Shown here: positions 8,901 to 16,936 of the stretch, one piece after another
Layout: each line of letters starts with the position of its first letter
Numbering within the stretch: position 1 is the first letter of the stretch
Source: Agromyces salentinus
GTDB lineage: Bacteria; Actinomycetota; Actinomycetes; Actinomycetales; Microbacteriaceae
DNA length: 64,000 bases
Direction: 5' to 3'
NCBI RefSeq assembly: GCF_009749395.1
Contig: NZ_WBIR01000016.1
Span: 50,435 to 114,434 of the forward strand
Position numbers and translations under genes: made by a program
The notes under the pieces: generated by a model
Databases searched by the model: none
The model's input: only the letters and a program-made list of their open reading frames with translations
Told to the model about the DNA's origin: nothing

Positions 8901-9260
8901 CTCGGTCTGCTCCGGGTAGATCTCGTACGTGCCGTACGGGAAGAGGATCGTGACCGGCCCGTCGAGCCCCTTCGCGTGCCGCACGGCGTCGGCGATCGCC
9001 GCGGCGGAATCGTGCGCGCCCGACGGATCGGCGCCGAAGTCCGTGACGTCGACGACGGCGCGTTCGGCGGCGTGCTCCGCCATGGTCGAGGTGTCGGCTT
9101 CGGCCGGGGCCGAGGAGCCGTACCCGGCGGTTGCGGGAGTGACGGGTGCGCCGTCCTCCGCGCTCGCGGCGGTCGGGGCGATGATGGCCGCGGCCAAGGC
9201 GGCTGTCGCGGCGATGACGCCGAGCGGGATCGCCCGCGGCGAGCGTGATTTCGTGCGCAT
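5967..9260 (-). CDS. secreted GH110-like right-handed beta-helix glycoside hydrolase (alpha-galactosidase type)
   Basis: A 1097-residue exported enzyme. Residues 1-34 are a Sec signal peptide. Residues ~40-650 form a right-handed beta-helix beginning VVDVTDFGADPSGAHDSAAAI; NPHDDPINIHGTY (~387-398) resembles the Asp-rich active-site region of GH110 exo-alpha-1,3-galactosidases. Residues ~690-877 look like a concanavalin-type sandwich (GLVYYVDDENYVALHRK), followed by a cadherin-like sandwich and a C-terminal domain (~1003-1097) shared with the next enzyme. The ATG at 9260 has GGAAGG five bases upstream and gives a clean signal peptide; an upstream in-frame ATG at 9281 has no ribosome-binding site. 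GH110 is my best family match; another pectate-lyase-fold family remains possible. Confidence 0.65.
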   Translation of the reverse strand: MRTKSRSPRAIPLGVIAATAALAAAIIAPTAASAEDGAPVTPATAGYGSSAPAEADTSTMAEHAAERAVVDVTDFGADPSGAHDSAAAIADAVRHAKGLDGPVTILFPYGTYEIYPEQTEKRELYVSNTTGADAGPRIKNIGILIEDMSDVIVDGEGSKFNFHGLQTQIASIRSEDVTFTRFGTDWVAPNTIDLTVLGTGVANGVPYRDIQVPPGTRYEISNGRAAFLGETSPTTGQPYWRYEPGWATQGHNQRRHLATGQTYRTSSPVWTNSTGVSELGDNRLRVTYSGGADPGGRGEVYELRPTYRDTPGIFAFESRNTDLVDLEFGYLHGFGMVAQMAHNVTLDGVRFKTDAGTWRQTSGFADYLQMSGVGGKVQILNSLFDNPHDDPINIHGTYMQVKAVDIANKQVTLQYMHHQSAGFPQFYPGDTLRFVNRGTMLPVAGDEYTVTGVSGPSGYDRDTSLTQMTVTLDRAPEGIQVDTHAAESLTYTPEVRIAGNTFTSVPTRGILVTTPKPVLIERNLFDQAGMASIYVSGDAASWYESGGVEDLVIRENIFDRPTTSAPVIFFDPTNGSTEPDRTVHRNVRIDANRFNLLPGTQLINAKSVSDLAFTNNTVGWYGPTTSPDPSKSSRTALFSMNGSHRFEFSDNTYAPGFNVRVSTNTAASEVTGNDPFAVNADAMTQAPTVPLAAGLSWIREDASRWSAVAPDSIRLLSGGGTLWATQNSSNGILLRDSGGATPNEVVVKMSGATKSFYEEAGLVYYVDDENYVALHRKHANGTPQLALVTEAAGSPNENTRIPAPSTPDIWLKIVRNGDSFTGSYSANGVDFTTIGTITNAAVGAAAPRVGVMADGPFATGSTPAAFVMSGLQVDGRAVPFFDAVPEPVEMRLAAALEEPTWLGVDFGAPVAPRSWLAVVPADVDRVSTTLAAVDDDTRVVLTVDDRPIELGAGAIDLPLSAGPNVIQARTIAPNGDSQTYRWTVVSLKPGVVVGSRPAAEPELDVEVTASTRCVARKSVVAVRVQSAEDMPLAAELESDYGTKTLPSIAPGANGTHTFTTRQADIEAGSVAVTLTAVVDGSTITQTTDAPYAASDCG

Positions 9261-9461
9261 GAATGCCTTCCAGTGCGTCATTGAACAGCGATGGCTAGAT
9301 TCAATGTGGAATGCGGCGCCGACAATGTCAAGCAAAAGATCTGATGTCTGTGTCTCGAAACCGGCTCTACGAGAACGAATCTTCGGGTATCGCGCTGAGA
9401 GTTCCGATCTTTCGGGCGGCATCCGCTCGATCACAAGACCGACGGATGCCGCCCGACAAGA
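9261..9461 (-). promoter_or_regulatory. AT-richer promoter region of the beta-helix hydrolase gene
   Basis: The 9295-9400 stretch is visibly richer in A/T than its surroundings. Read on the minus strand it contains a perfect TTGACA (9326-9331) at a suitable distance for a -35 box, but no clear -10 hexamer. I see no open frame with a ribosome-binding site here. Confidence 0.4.
9413..9455 (-). terminator. 13-bp perfect-stem hairpin after the GH30/GH43 gene
   Basis: CGGGCGGCATCCG (9413-9425) pairs perfectly with CGGATGCCGCCCG (9443-9455) around a 17-nt loop, 6 bases past the stop codon. Both arms contain the over-represented GGATGCCGC/GCGGCATCC word. There is no T-run on either side. Confidence 0.55.
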
Positions 9462-12400
9462 TCAACCGCAGATGGTCGCCGGGTAGGCGGCCTGCACCGA
9501 CTGCGTGACCGGGGCGCCGTCGATGACCGCGGTGACGGTCGCCGCGACCGCCCCGGCGGCGACATCCGCCTTCCGGGTGGTGAACGTGTGCGTGCCGTTC
9601 GCACCCGGCGCGATCGAGGCGATCGACTTCGCGCCGAACGTCGACTCGAGCGTGGCCGCGACGGGCACCGCGGCCGTGTTGTGCACGCGGGCGCTCACCA
9701 TGACCTTGTTCGCCACGCAGCGCGTGCTCGCCGTGACCTCGACGCCGAGCGCCGGAGCCGCGACCTCGTCGGCCGTCACGATCAGCCAGCTCAGCTGTAC
9801 GTCGGGAGCCCTCGTCGGGCTCAGCGAGACGTCGATGCGACCGTCGACTCCGACGACGACCCCGGCGTACGCGGCGGTCTGGTTCGCCGCGTCGAAGTCG
9901 TGGTCGGCTTCGACGACGACGCCGTTCACGGTGACCTCGGCGCCGCGATCAGGGGCCCACTGCGCCCACGGGTCTGCGTACCCGGCGTACACCGCGTACG
10001 TGCCGGGCGCGAGGCCGTCGAACCGGTAGGCGAGATCGGCGCCGCCGGTCGCGTACCTCAGCGTCGAGAACATGTCCCCGCTCTCATCGCCGGAGGAGGC
10101 GTTCGCGTCGCCGAGATAGCCCCACGAGGCGTGCGATCCAGTGTCGACCCCGTACTTCTGGTCGGGTCGCGTGTTGAGCAGGAGCCCCTCGCCGGCCGTC
10201 GTGTCGACGAGCGCCTGCCAGTCGGCGGTCCGCTGTCCGCCCGCGTTCACGGCGTAGCGCACGTGCTCGGGCACGACCGTCACCGCCCGGGTGAAGGTCC
10301 GCCCGCCGAACTCCGGCAGTGTTCCCGTCACCGTCACGACGCCGGGCAGGTCGAGCGAGCCGTCGATGGCCCACTCGACCGGCTGCGCCGTCGATGCGCC
10401 GTTCTGCTCGACGGTCACGGTCGGCACGTCGAACGCCTCGCCGAGGCGGATGCTCGCGGGCACGCCCGTGACCTCCCATGCGGCCCACTGGTCGAGGTCG
10501 TCGAGCGTCCACTCATCCCAGATCTCGACCGAGAGCGTGTCGCCGCCCTGGCCCATGTTCAGGGGCAGCCAGACAAGGGGTGCGTTCCGCAGCGCGTCGT
10601 CGGAGCCGCCGTTCCAGCGGTCTCCCATGTAGATGTACTTGCCGTGCTCGCGGTCGACCGGGATCACCGAGGTCGGCTGGGTGTTCCACGAGTTCGACTG
10701 CGCCCACCAGGGGAACGGGTCGCCGATCTCGGTCCAGTCGCCCATGAGGTCGGTCGCGCTCGCGTACTTCGACGGGTTCGGCGACCAGCCCGTGGTCCCC
10801 GAGGTGATCAGGAAGTAGCGTTCGTCGTGCTTGAAGAGGGCCGGCGATTCGCGCGACCATCCGACGAAGATGCGGTTGTAGTCGACGCCTTCGACGGCCT
10901 CGGCGGCCGGGGTCGCGAGCGCGGTGTAGTCGGCGTCGAGCTTCGAGATGTACATCGTGGCGTTGTCTTCACTCGAGTAGATGATGTACCCGGTGCCGTC
11001 GTCGTCGACGAAGAGGTTCATGTCACGCGCCATGCCCGGCGTCCCCCAACCCTCGGGCGAGGAGTTGAGGGCGTAGTTGTCGATGTAGCGGAACGGACCG
11101 AACGGCGAGTCCGCGATCGCCACGCCGGCCCTCGCTTTCGCGTACTGGGCGGTCGAGGTCTCGCTCGGGCCGTCCATGTGGGCCCACATGACCCACTTGC
11201 CGGTCGACTCGTTGAAGATCACCTTCGGGCGCTCGATGATGGGCGGCGTCACGCCGGGCACCGGCGTCGTGCCGAGGTCTCGGTAGACGGCGTCCTTCTG
11301 CGCCTGGGTGTAGTCGCCGTAGAGCGCCTCGAAGTACGGCTCGTCGAACTGCGCCCGCGACGAGAGTGCGCGCAGCGCGAGCCCCTCGTCGGTCCAGTTG
11401 GTGAGGTCCCGGGAGCTGTACACGTGCACGCCCGGCGCGGAGTGGTAGCCGTTCGTGCGGTCCTCGCCGTACAGGTAGTAGATCGTCTCGCCCTCGGCGT
11501 CGGTCGACGGCACGACCTGACCGCCGTGCGCCTGGATCACGTTCCCGTTCGTGTCGAGCCATTCCTGTCCCGGCCGGAAGCTCGTGTAGGTCGGGCCGAC
11601 CGGCCCCTCGGGTGCGACGAGCGAGAACCGCTGGTTACCGCCGCCGTTCGAGGTCCAGAGCCCCACGGATGCCCCGACCGACGTCGACTGCCCCGCGACG
11701 TCGAGCACGCGCTCCCGCGCTGCGTTGAGCAGGGTGAATGTGGTGCCGTCGGTGGTGTTCGCGATCCACTGCGCCGAGGCATCCGCTCGGGCCTCGTCGT
11801 CGTTCAGCGTGCGCAGTTCGGTGCCGCCGCTCGCGTTCGCGGCGAGTGTGCGCCCGTCTGCCAGGCGGAGGGCGAACCGGTCGCCCGTGGTGCCGTCGCC
11901 TTCGCTGAGGCGGGTCGCCGTCCAGAGTTGCGCGGCGTCGGCGTCGGCTGCGGCCGCATCGCCCAGCACCGTGGCCGGGCTGCCCGAGGTCGCCGCGAGC
12001 GGCTTGCTGCTCTGCGCGCCGACGAGCCGGAAGGTCTCGCCGTCGCGCACGGCGGGCGCGTCGGCGGCGGCTCCCGAGACTCCGCTGACCACGAAGGTGG
12101 TGATGGACTTCGCCGGTACCGTCAGTTCGGCCGTGGCGGAGGCCGGGTCGACCGCGACGGGCGCTCCCTCGACGAGCGCATTGGCCGACGGATCGCCAGC
12201 CGGCGACTCGGTCGTCACGATGGGTTTGACGGTCGCACCCGCACCGAGTTCGCCGAACCGCGAGAGGTCGACGCGAACGGTCCGCTCGTCGCCGGAGGGG
12301 TTGGTGTGCACGAGCACCGCACCCGACCCGTCGGCCTTCACGGCGGAGGTCGTCTGGGTGTCGTCGGTCGGCACGATGCGGTCGCCGGGCTCGATGTAGT

Positions 12401-13745
12401 GCGTGAAGTTGCGGATCGCGTCGAACTTCGAGTTCGTCACGACCTTGCACGAGGGGTCGGCATCGCCATCGGCCAGACGCCGCTCGGAATCGCCGTCGGC
12501 TGTGCAGTCGAAGTCGATGAAGACCGAGCCCCAGTTGAGCTTCTCCTGCTTCTCCATGTTGTACAGGTCCTCGACCGGCTGCCAGAGGACCCAGGCCGAG
12601 GGGTCGAGTTCGCGCAGGTCGCCGGTGATGTGCTGGGCGATGCCGAGCCCGTTCTCGATCGAGGCGGGGTTCCACGCGTTGCCGCCCCAGTTGCCCTCGA
12701 CTTCGCTCATCCAGAGCGGCTTGTCCGCTGCCTTGGCGATGTCGCGGGCCCGCAGCCGGTCGCCAGTCCCGTAGGTGTGTACGTTCAGCTGGTCCACGGC
12801 CTGCTTCGCCTCGGGCGTCCAGCCCTCCCAGTCGGCGACGAACTGTCCGGGGTTGGTCTCGTCCGGCCCCGAGAGGAGCGCATCGGTCGTCGTCTCCGTT
12901 GCGGTGAGTTCCGCGTCGAGCGCGGTCAGCACCTGCGACTGCATCGCGGGCCCGACGTGCGCGCCCTCCTGACGGCCGCCCGTCGGCTGCCCGTTGCCCC
13001 CGAGGGTCGTGCCCCAGTAGTTCGTGTTGGGCTCGTTCAGCGGGTCGATCGTGTCGAACTCGATGCCGTGCGCGTCCTCGACATGCTCGGCGACCGTCGT
13101 GAGGTAGGTCGCGAACTTCTCGATCGCCGCGGGCTTGATCTGCTCGGCGTTGGCGTCGAAGCCGCCGCTCACGTAGCCGCTCTCGGTCATGAAGTACGGG
13201 GGCGAGTTGCTGAACGCCTCCCACTTGGTCACTCGGTCCTTGATCTGGTCGACCCAGGCGAGCTGCGCGGCGTCGGCGCCGAGGTCGTAGTCGGATGCCG
13301 CGTCGCCGGTCCATGCGGCGAGGAACCGATCGCGGTCGGCGTAGCTCGAGGTGATCTCGCCCTGTGCGTCCGTGAGCGGGGCATCCGCGTTCCACCAACC
13401 GGGCACGGCGCCGCCGGGTCGCAGGTAGTCGGGCACGTCGGAGGCGTTGCCGCCGCCGATGTTGTACCTCGCGATGTTGAGGTTCATGCCCTCGTCGCCG
13501 AACACCGCGTCGATGAGGTCGGTGCGGAGCGCTTCGGGATATTCGCCGGTGGCGTTCGCCATCCAGACGAGGCTGGTCCCCCAGCCCTCGAACGCCGGAC
13601 CGGTGACCGCCGGATTCGGCGTGAGCACCACGTCGGCCTCGGCGGCGGAGGCGGCGAGCGGCATGAACTGCAGCGACGCCGCAACGGCCGCTGTGGTGGC
13701 GATGGCGGCCGCGGCTGCGCGCGGGCCAGGTGTCGAACGGGACAT
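9462..13745 (-). CDS. secreted multidomain GH30 endo-beta-1,6-galactanase / GH43 exo-beta-1,3-galactanase
   Basis: A 1427-residue exported protein with two catalytic modules. Signal peptide 1-34; GH30 barrel ~35-440 with acid/base Glu in DPLNEPNTNYWG (~236) and nucleophile Glu in MSEVEG (~348); beta-sandwich; ricin-type trefoil ~565-715; GH43 five-blade propeller ~735-1080, starting GNVIQAHGGQVV as in subfamily 24 exo-beta-1,3-galactanases; Ig-like domain; malectin/CBM-like sandwich; C-terminal Cys domain ~1333-1427. One chain could therefore trim both the beta-1,6 side chains and the beta-1,3 backbone of type II arabinogalactan. The ATG at 13745 with GGGAG upstream gives the signal peptide. 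Substrate is inferred from family resemblance only. Confidence 0.75.
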   Translation of the reverse strand: MSRSTPGPRAAAAAIATTAAVAASLQFMPLAASAAEADVVLTPNPAVTGPAFEGWGTSLVWMANATGEYPEALRTDLIDAVFGDEGMNLNIARYNIGGGNASDVPDYLRPGGAVPGWWNADAPLTDAQGEITSSYADRDRFLAAWTGDAASDYDLGADAAQLAWVDQIKDRVTKWEAFSNSPPYFMTESGYVSGGFDANAEQIKPAAIEKFATYLTTVAEHVEDAHGIEFDTIDPLNEPNTNYWGTTLGGNGQPTGGRQEGAHVGPAMQSQVLTALDAELTATETTTDALLSGPDETNPGQFVADWEGWTPEAKQAVDQLNVHTYGTGDRLRARDIAKAADKPLWMSEVEGNWGGNAWNPASIENGLGIAQHITGDLRELDPSAWVLWQPVEDLYNMEKQEKLNWGSVFIDFDCTADGDSERRLADGDADPSCKVVTNSKFDAIRNFTHYIEPGDRIVPTDDTQTTSAVKADGSGAVLVHTNPSGDERTVRVDLSRFGELGAGATVKPIVTTESPAGDPSANALVEGAPVAVDPASATAELTVPAKSITTFVVSGVSGAAADAPAVRDGETFRLVGAQSSKPLAATSGSPATVLGDAAAADADAAQLWTATRLSEGDGTTGDRFALRLADGRTLAANASGGTELRTLNDDEARADASAQWIANTTDGTTFTLLNAARERVLDVAGQSTSVGASVGLWTSNGGGNQRFSLVAPEGPVGPTYTSFRPGQEWLDTNGNVIQAHGGQVVPSTDAEGETIYYLYGEDRTNGYHSAPGVHVYSSRDLTNWTDEGLALRALSSRAQFDEPYFEALYGDYTQAQKDAVYRDLGTTPVPGVTPPIIERPKVIFNESTGKWVMWAHMDGPSETSTAQYAKARAGVAIADSPFGPFRYIDNYALNSSPEGWGTPGMARDMNLFVDDDGTGYIIYSSEDNATMYISKLDADYTALATPAAEAVEGVDYNRIFVGWSRESPALFKHDERYFLITSGTTGWSPNPSKYASATDLMGDWTEIGDPFPWWAQSNSWNTQPTSVIPVDREHGKYIYMGDRWNGGSDDALRNAPLVWLPLNMGQGGDTLSVEIWDEWTLDDLDQWAAWEVTGVPASIRLGEAFDVPTVTVEQNGASTAQPVEWAIDGSLDLPGVVTVTGTLPEFGGRTFTRAVTVVPEHVRYAVNAGGQRTADWQALVDTTAGEGLLLNTRPDQKYGVDTGSHASWGYLGDANASSGDESGDMFSTLRYATGGADLAYRFDGLAPGTYAVYAGYADPWAQWAPDRGAEVTVNGVVVEADHDFDAANQTAAYAGVVVGVDGRIDVSLSPTRAPDVQLSWLIVTADEVAAPALGVEVTASTRCVANKVMVSARVHNTAAVPVAATLESTFGAKSIASIAPGANGTHTFTTRKADVAAGAVAATVTAVIDGAPVTQSVQAAYPATICG

Positions 13746-13854
13746 CTTCGTCTCTCCCAATCTGGAGGGTGGCGTCGACATGCGAGGTGTCGACCGGATT
13801 CTTGGCATGGGTGTGCCGAGGTCGTCGGTACGGAGGGCGGATGGGGCGAGCAGG

Positions 13855-16758
13855 TCAGGCCGGTTCGATCCGCCAGCGCTGGCTCTCGCTGCCGGCGTCG
13901 ATCGCACGCTGCACGAGACGAGCTCCGTCGGCGGTGGACCCGTCGAGGACGTCGAGGCAGTGTCCGCTCGCGACGTTGACCAGTCGGTGACCGCCTCCGT
14001 CGGCCGGGACGGCGCGCCACCACTGATTCGGGCTGAACCCATCGGCCCACTGATCGAGGCGCGTCCCGTCGGCCATCGAGGTGGCCGGGTTGTCGAGCAC
14101 CTTGCCGCTGCGCTGGCTGCGGATCCGGAAGGACCCGTCGTGGCCGGGCACGAGCTGCCAGCGCTGGTTCGAAGCGCCCGACCACGACCACTGGATCACC
14201 GGCGCGCCATCGTTCGTCGATGCCCATTCGACGTCCATGACCTTGCCGCTGCGCTCGTTGGCGAGCCGGCAGACCACGGGGAGCAGCGAAAGCCGAACGG
14301 TCACCCGCGTCCCCTGCGGAAGCGCGAGGACGCGGGCGTGATCGCCGAGCTCCGACGAGGCGACGGACGCGCCGTCGACCTCCAACTCGACGACGCCGCG
14401 GCGGCAGATCAGGGTGATCTCCTGTGCGACGTCGGACACGATCGTGGCGGTCGCCGTGCGCGCGTCGAGGTCCCACGCGAGCTCCTCGACGAGGACCCGG
14501 TTGCGTCCACGTACCAGCGTGATGGATCCTCTGGCGAGCTCGGGCGGGATCGCCGGCAGCAGTTCCAGCACACCCGGACGCGAGTAGACCAGTGCTTCCG
14601 CGAGGACACCGGGGATCGCGTTGGCGGCATCGGCGTTGTAGAGGTGCAGGTCGGGATTGTGCGAGGTCATGAGCGAACGCCAGACCATGTTCTCCCCGAG
14701 GATCTTGCGGAGGTTCGAGCTCACGCCCTCGCCGTCCTTCAGTCGTGCGGAGGCCAGCGCGCGATGGAGGCTGCCGTGCGCCGACCGATTCTCGTCACCC
14801 CGACGGATCAGGGCGTGCCGGGCGGCGTGCATGAGGTCCGGGCGCTCCTCGGGATTCACCTCGTGGAGTGGCCAGGCCCCGTAGAGGTGCTGCACGTGCC
14901 GGTGGTTGTTCCGGTCGGCCAGCCCGGGCCAGGACCACTCTGCGAGCGAGTGGTCGTCGTTGATGCGATAGTCCGGCAGCTGCGAGAGCAGGGCCGTCCA
15001 CCTCGCGATGCCCGCTCCCGCGCCGCCCTCGACGCCGAGTTCGGTGGCGGCATCGATGGCCGCCTGGAGCGCGTGCCGACCCGCCATGATGTCGCCGGTC
15101 GCGTTGATCGAGAGCATCTGCCCGGTGTTCGACGGCGAGTTCTCCATCGAGAACGAGGGGACGAAGATGCGCTTGCCGTTCGCATCCACGCGACCCAGGA
15201 AGTCCTCGTAGAAGAGCGCGAGCTCCATCAGGGCCGGGCCGAGCCGCACACGGAGGAACTCCTCGTCACCCGTGGTCTGGTAGTACTCGAGGAGCGGGTA
15301 GAGCATCCAGTCGGCTCCGCCCGTCCAGCACTGGCCGGGGAAGCTGTCGCCGTTGAAGTGCAGCATGTGTCCGTGCTCGCCGTCGGTGCGGCTGGGGGCG
15401 AGGAAGCCCCGAGCACCGTACAGGTTGCGGGCGTTCGCACGCCAGTCGTCGAGTTGGCCGAGCACCAGGTCGAAGTAGCCGTCCATCGACGCACCGTGAT
15501 CGAGGATGTTGCCGCCCGCGACCTGCAGGTTCACGTTCGCGTCGGTCGTGAAGTCGTCGGCCCAGGCGGCGTCCCAACTCCCGGCCCAGATGCCGGTGAG
15601 CCGAGGCGGCAGTATCCCGCTCGAGCTTGCGAAGTGATACCGACCCGCATCGAAGAGGCGCTCGAGCAACGCGAGCTGGAGCGTCGAACGGTCGGCGTTC
15701 TGCAGCCCGATCAGCTCGGCGGTCGGGCGGGCGCGGTCGGCGTCTGGAACGTCGAGGACGAGTCGGGATTCCCCGAACCGGTCACGATGTTGCGGCAGGT
15801 GCCGTCGCAGGAGCGCGTCGTAGTCGACCTGCAGGATTCCGAGCAGCGCGTGCACCGGCCTGCCCTCCCACTCGCTCGCGCGCTCGTAGCGCGCGAGCTT
15901 CGTGAGGAGCAGGACCTTCGCCGCCTTCGAGATGACGAGGCCGTCGGCGTTCGAGGTGATCGAGGATCCGACGCCCGTGATGACCGCCCGCGTCACGCCC
16001 TCGAACCCGAACGCGCCTCCCCCCGGGTAGACGCCCCGCAGGGCGAGGATCCCATTGCGGCCGCTCGTGGTCGCCTCACGGGTGTACCGGATGCTGTCGG
16101 GCGCCCCCTCGAGGTCGGTCGCGATGTCGAGGGCGAGGTCGACGGTCGCACCCGCCGGCGGGGTGAGCTCGTGCACCACGACACCGCTCGCCCGCGAGAC
16201 GAACGCGCGCCGCCTCCAGACGCCGTGCGAGGTGCTCCAGGTGTGGGTCACCTCCCCGGTGGCGTAGTCGGTCGTTCTCGTGTAGTCCCGATACTCCGAC
16301 ATCGCAGGACTCGACAGGCGAAGCTCGTACGCGGGGTGGAAGCTCTGCGTCCACTTCAGGTCCCACCCGTCGGCGAAGCGAGCCGCAGCGCCCCAGTAGT
16401 CCCCTGCGATCGCGCGGTCCTGGACCTCGGCGAGTCGCGCGGCGGCATCGGGTGCCTCGATCCCGCGGGTGCCGTTCGGCAGGACGAACCGGTGGTGGTT
16501 CAGCACGATCTTCTCGAGGGCGGGGGACCCGTGGAGGATCGCCCCGAGCTCGCCATTGGCGGAGAGGAATCCGTCGGTCCATCCGGTGGCCGGCTCGGTG
16601 TCGAAGATGCCGATGGCGGGCAGGGCGAGGCCCGCCGTGGCGGAACGCGGCGCCAGCGCCGAGGCCGGGGTCGCCGGCAGCAGCGCGGCACCGGCGCCCA
16701 CGGTCGCAGTCGCGATGAATCCGCGCCGCGTCAGGCTGAATCCGTCGAGCGTCGTCAT
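13855..16758 (-). CDS. Tat-exported GH95 glycoside hydrolase with C-terminal ricin-type lectin domain
   Basis: A 967-residue enzyme predicted to remove terminal alpha-L-fucose or alpha-L-galactose. The N-terminus SLTRRGFIATATVG with a hydrophobic stretch ending at PASALA is a twin-arginine signal. The GH95 landmarks are DANVNLQVAGG (~404-414, the paired Asn region), PSFSMENSPS (~533-540, catalytic Glu), HRHVQHLYGAWP, and RRGDEN (~650, catalytic Asp). The usual TGWSxAW after that Asp is replaced by SAHGSLHRA. Residues ~828-967 are a ricin-B trefoil with QRW repeats. The ATG at 16758 overlaps the stop of a 45-codon leader ORF (ATGA), so translation is probably coupled; the gene has no strong ribosome-binding site of its own. 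Confidence 0.8.
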   Translation of the reverse strand: MTTLDGFSLTRRGFIATATVGAGAALLPATPASALAPRSATAGLALPAIGIFDTEPATGWTDGFLSANGELGAILHGSPALEKIVLNHHRFVLPNGTRGIEAPDAAARLAEVQDRAIAGDYWGAAARFADGWDLKWTQSFHPAYELRLSSPAMSEYRDYTRTTDYATGEVTHTWSTSHGVWRRRAFVSRASGVVVHELTPPAGATVDLALDIATDLEGAPDSIRYTREATTSGRNGILALRGVYPGGGAFGFEGVTRAVITGVGSSITSNADGLVISKAAKVLLLTKLARYERASEWEGRPVHALLGILQVDYDALLRRHLPQHRDRFGESRLVLDVPDADRARPTAELIGLQNADRSTLQLALLERLFDAGRYHFASSSGILPPRLTGIWAGSWDAAWADDFTTDANVNLQVAGGNILDHGASMDGYFDLVLGQLDDWRANARNLYGARGFLAPSRTDGEHGHMLHFNGDSFPGQCWTGGADWMLYPLLEYYQTTGDEEFLRVRLGPALMELALFYEDFLGRVDANGKRIFVPSFSMENSPSNTGQMLSINATGDIMAGRHALQAAIDAATELGVEGGAGAGIARWTALLSQLPDYRINDDHSLAEWSWPGLADRNNHRHVQHLYGAWPLHEVNPEERPDLMHAARHALIRRGDENRSAHGSLHRALASARLKDGEGVSSNLRKILGENMVWRSLMTSHNPDLHLYNADAANAIPGVLAEALVYSRPGVLELLPAIPPELARGSITLVRGRNRVLVEELAWDLDARTATATIVSDVAQEITLICRRGVVELEVDGASVASSELGDHARVLALPQGTRVTVRLSLLPVVCRLANERSGKVMDVEWASTNDGAPVIQWSWSGASNQRWQLVPGHDGSFRIRSQRSGKVLDNPATSMADGTRLDQWADGFSPNQWWRAVPADGGGHRLVNVASGHCLDVLDGSTADGARLVQRAIDAGSESQRWRIEPA

Positions 16759-16892
16759 GCCGGCTCGGCAGTCACGAGGCGACGAGGGACTCCGTTGGAT
16801 TGCGGCCGGGCGACGGCCGAGGCGGGGTGTCGGCGCGCTCCAACCACGGGGGAGGGCGTGGAGGTGTACGGACACGGTTTCAGTTGGGACAT
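16755..16892 (-). CDS. 45-residue leader ORF translationally coupled to the GH95 gene
   Basis: A small open frame (starts MSQLKPCPYTS, ends VTAEPA) opens at an ATG preceded by GGAAGAG with six bases of spacing, the best ribosome-binding site between the operators and the GH95 gene. Its TGA overlaps the GH95 ATG (ATGA, 16755-16758). The peptide is basic and Pro/Ser-rich, with no signal peptide or membrane segment, and I recognise no family. The sequence around its start (GAAGAGACGACGATGTCCC) is almost the same as that before the GH30/GH43 gene (GGGAGAGACGAAGATGTCCC). It may be a translational leader, or only a remnant that keeps a strong initiation site. Confidence 0.45.
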   Translation of the reverse strand: MSQLKPCPYTSTPSPVVGARRHPASAVARPQSNGVPRRLVTAEPA

Positions 16893-16916
16893 CGTCGTCT
16901 CTTCCGATACTTGGGG

Positions 16917-16932
16917 ATGTTGACGTCAACAT
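16917..16932. promoter_or_regulatory. LacI-family-type palindromic operator, copy 1
   Basis: ATGTTGACGTCAACAT is a perfect 16-bp palindrome with the central CG typical of LacI-family operators. A second identical copy follows after four bases, so the centres are 20 bp apart (about two helical turns). They lie 25-60 bp upstream of the leader ORF and should control the GH95 gene and possibly the hydrolase genes beyond it. Confidence 0.75.
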
Positions 16933-16936
16933 CCAG

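Noticed and set aside
9588..13979. A 1463-codon open frame on the plus strand opposite the GH30/GH43 gene
   Set aside because: It is Arg/Gly/Val/Asp-rich with no domain, and it mirrors the third-position GC bias of the real gene. The minus-strand frame has a signal peptide and catalytic motifs.
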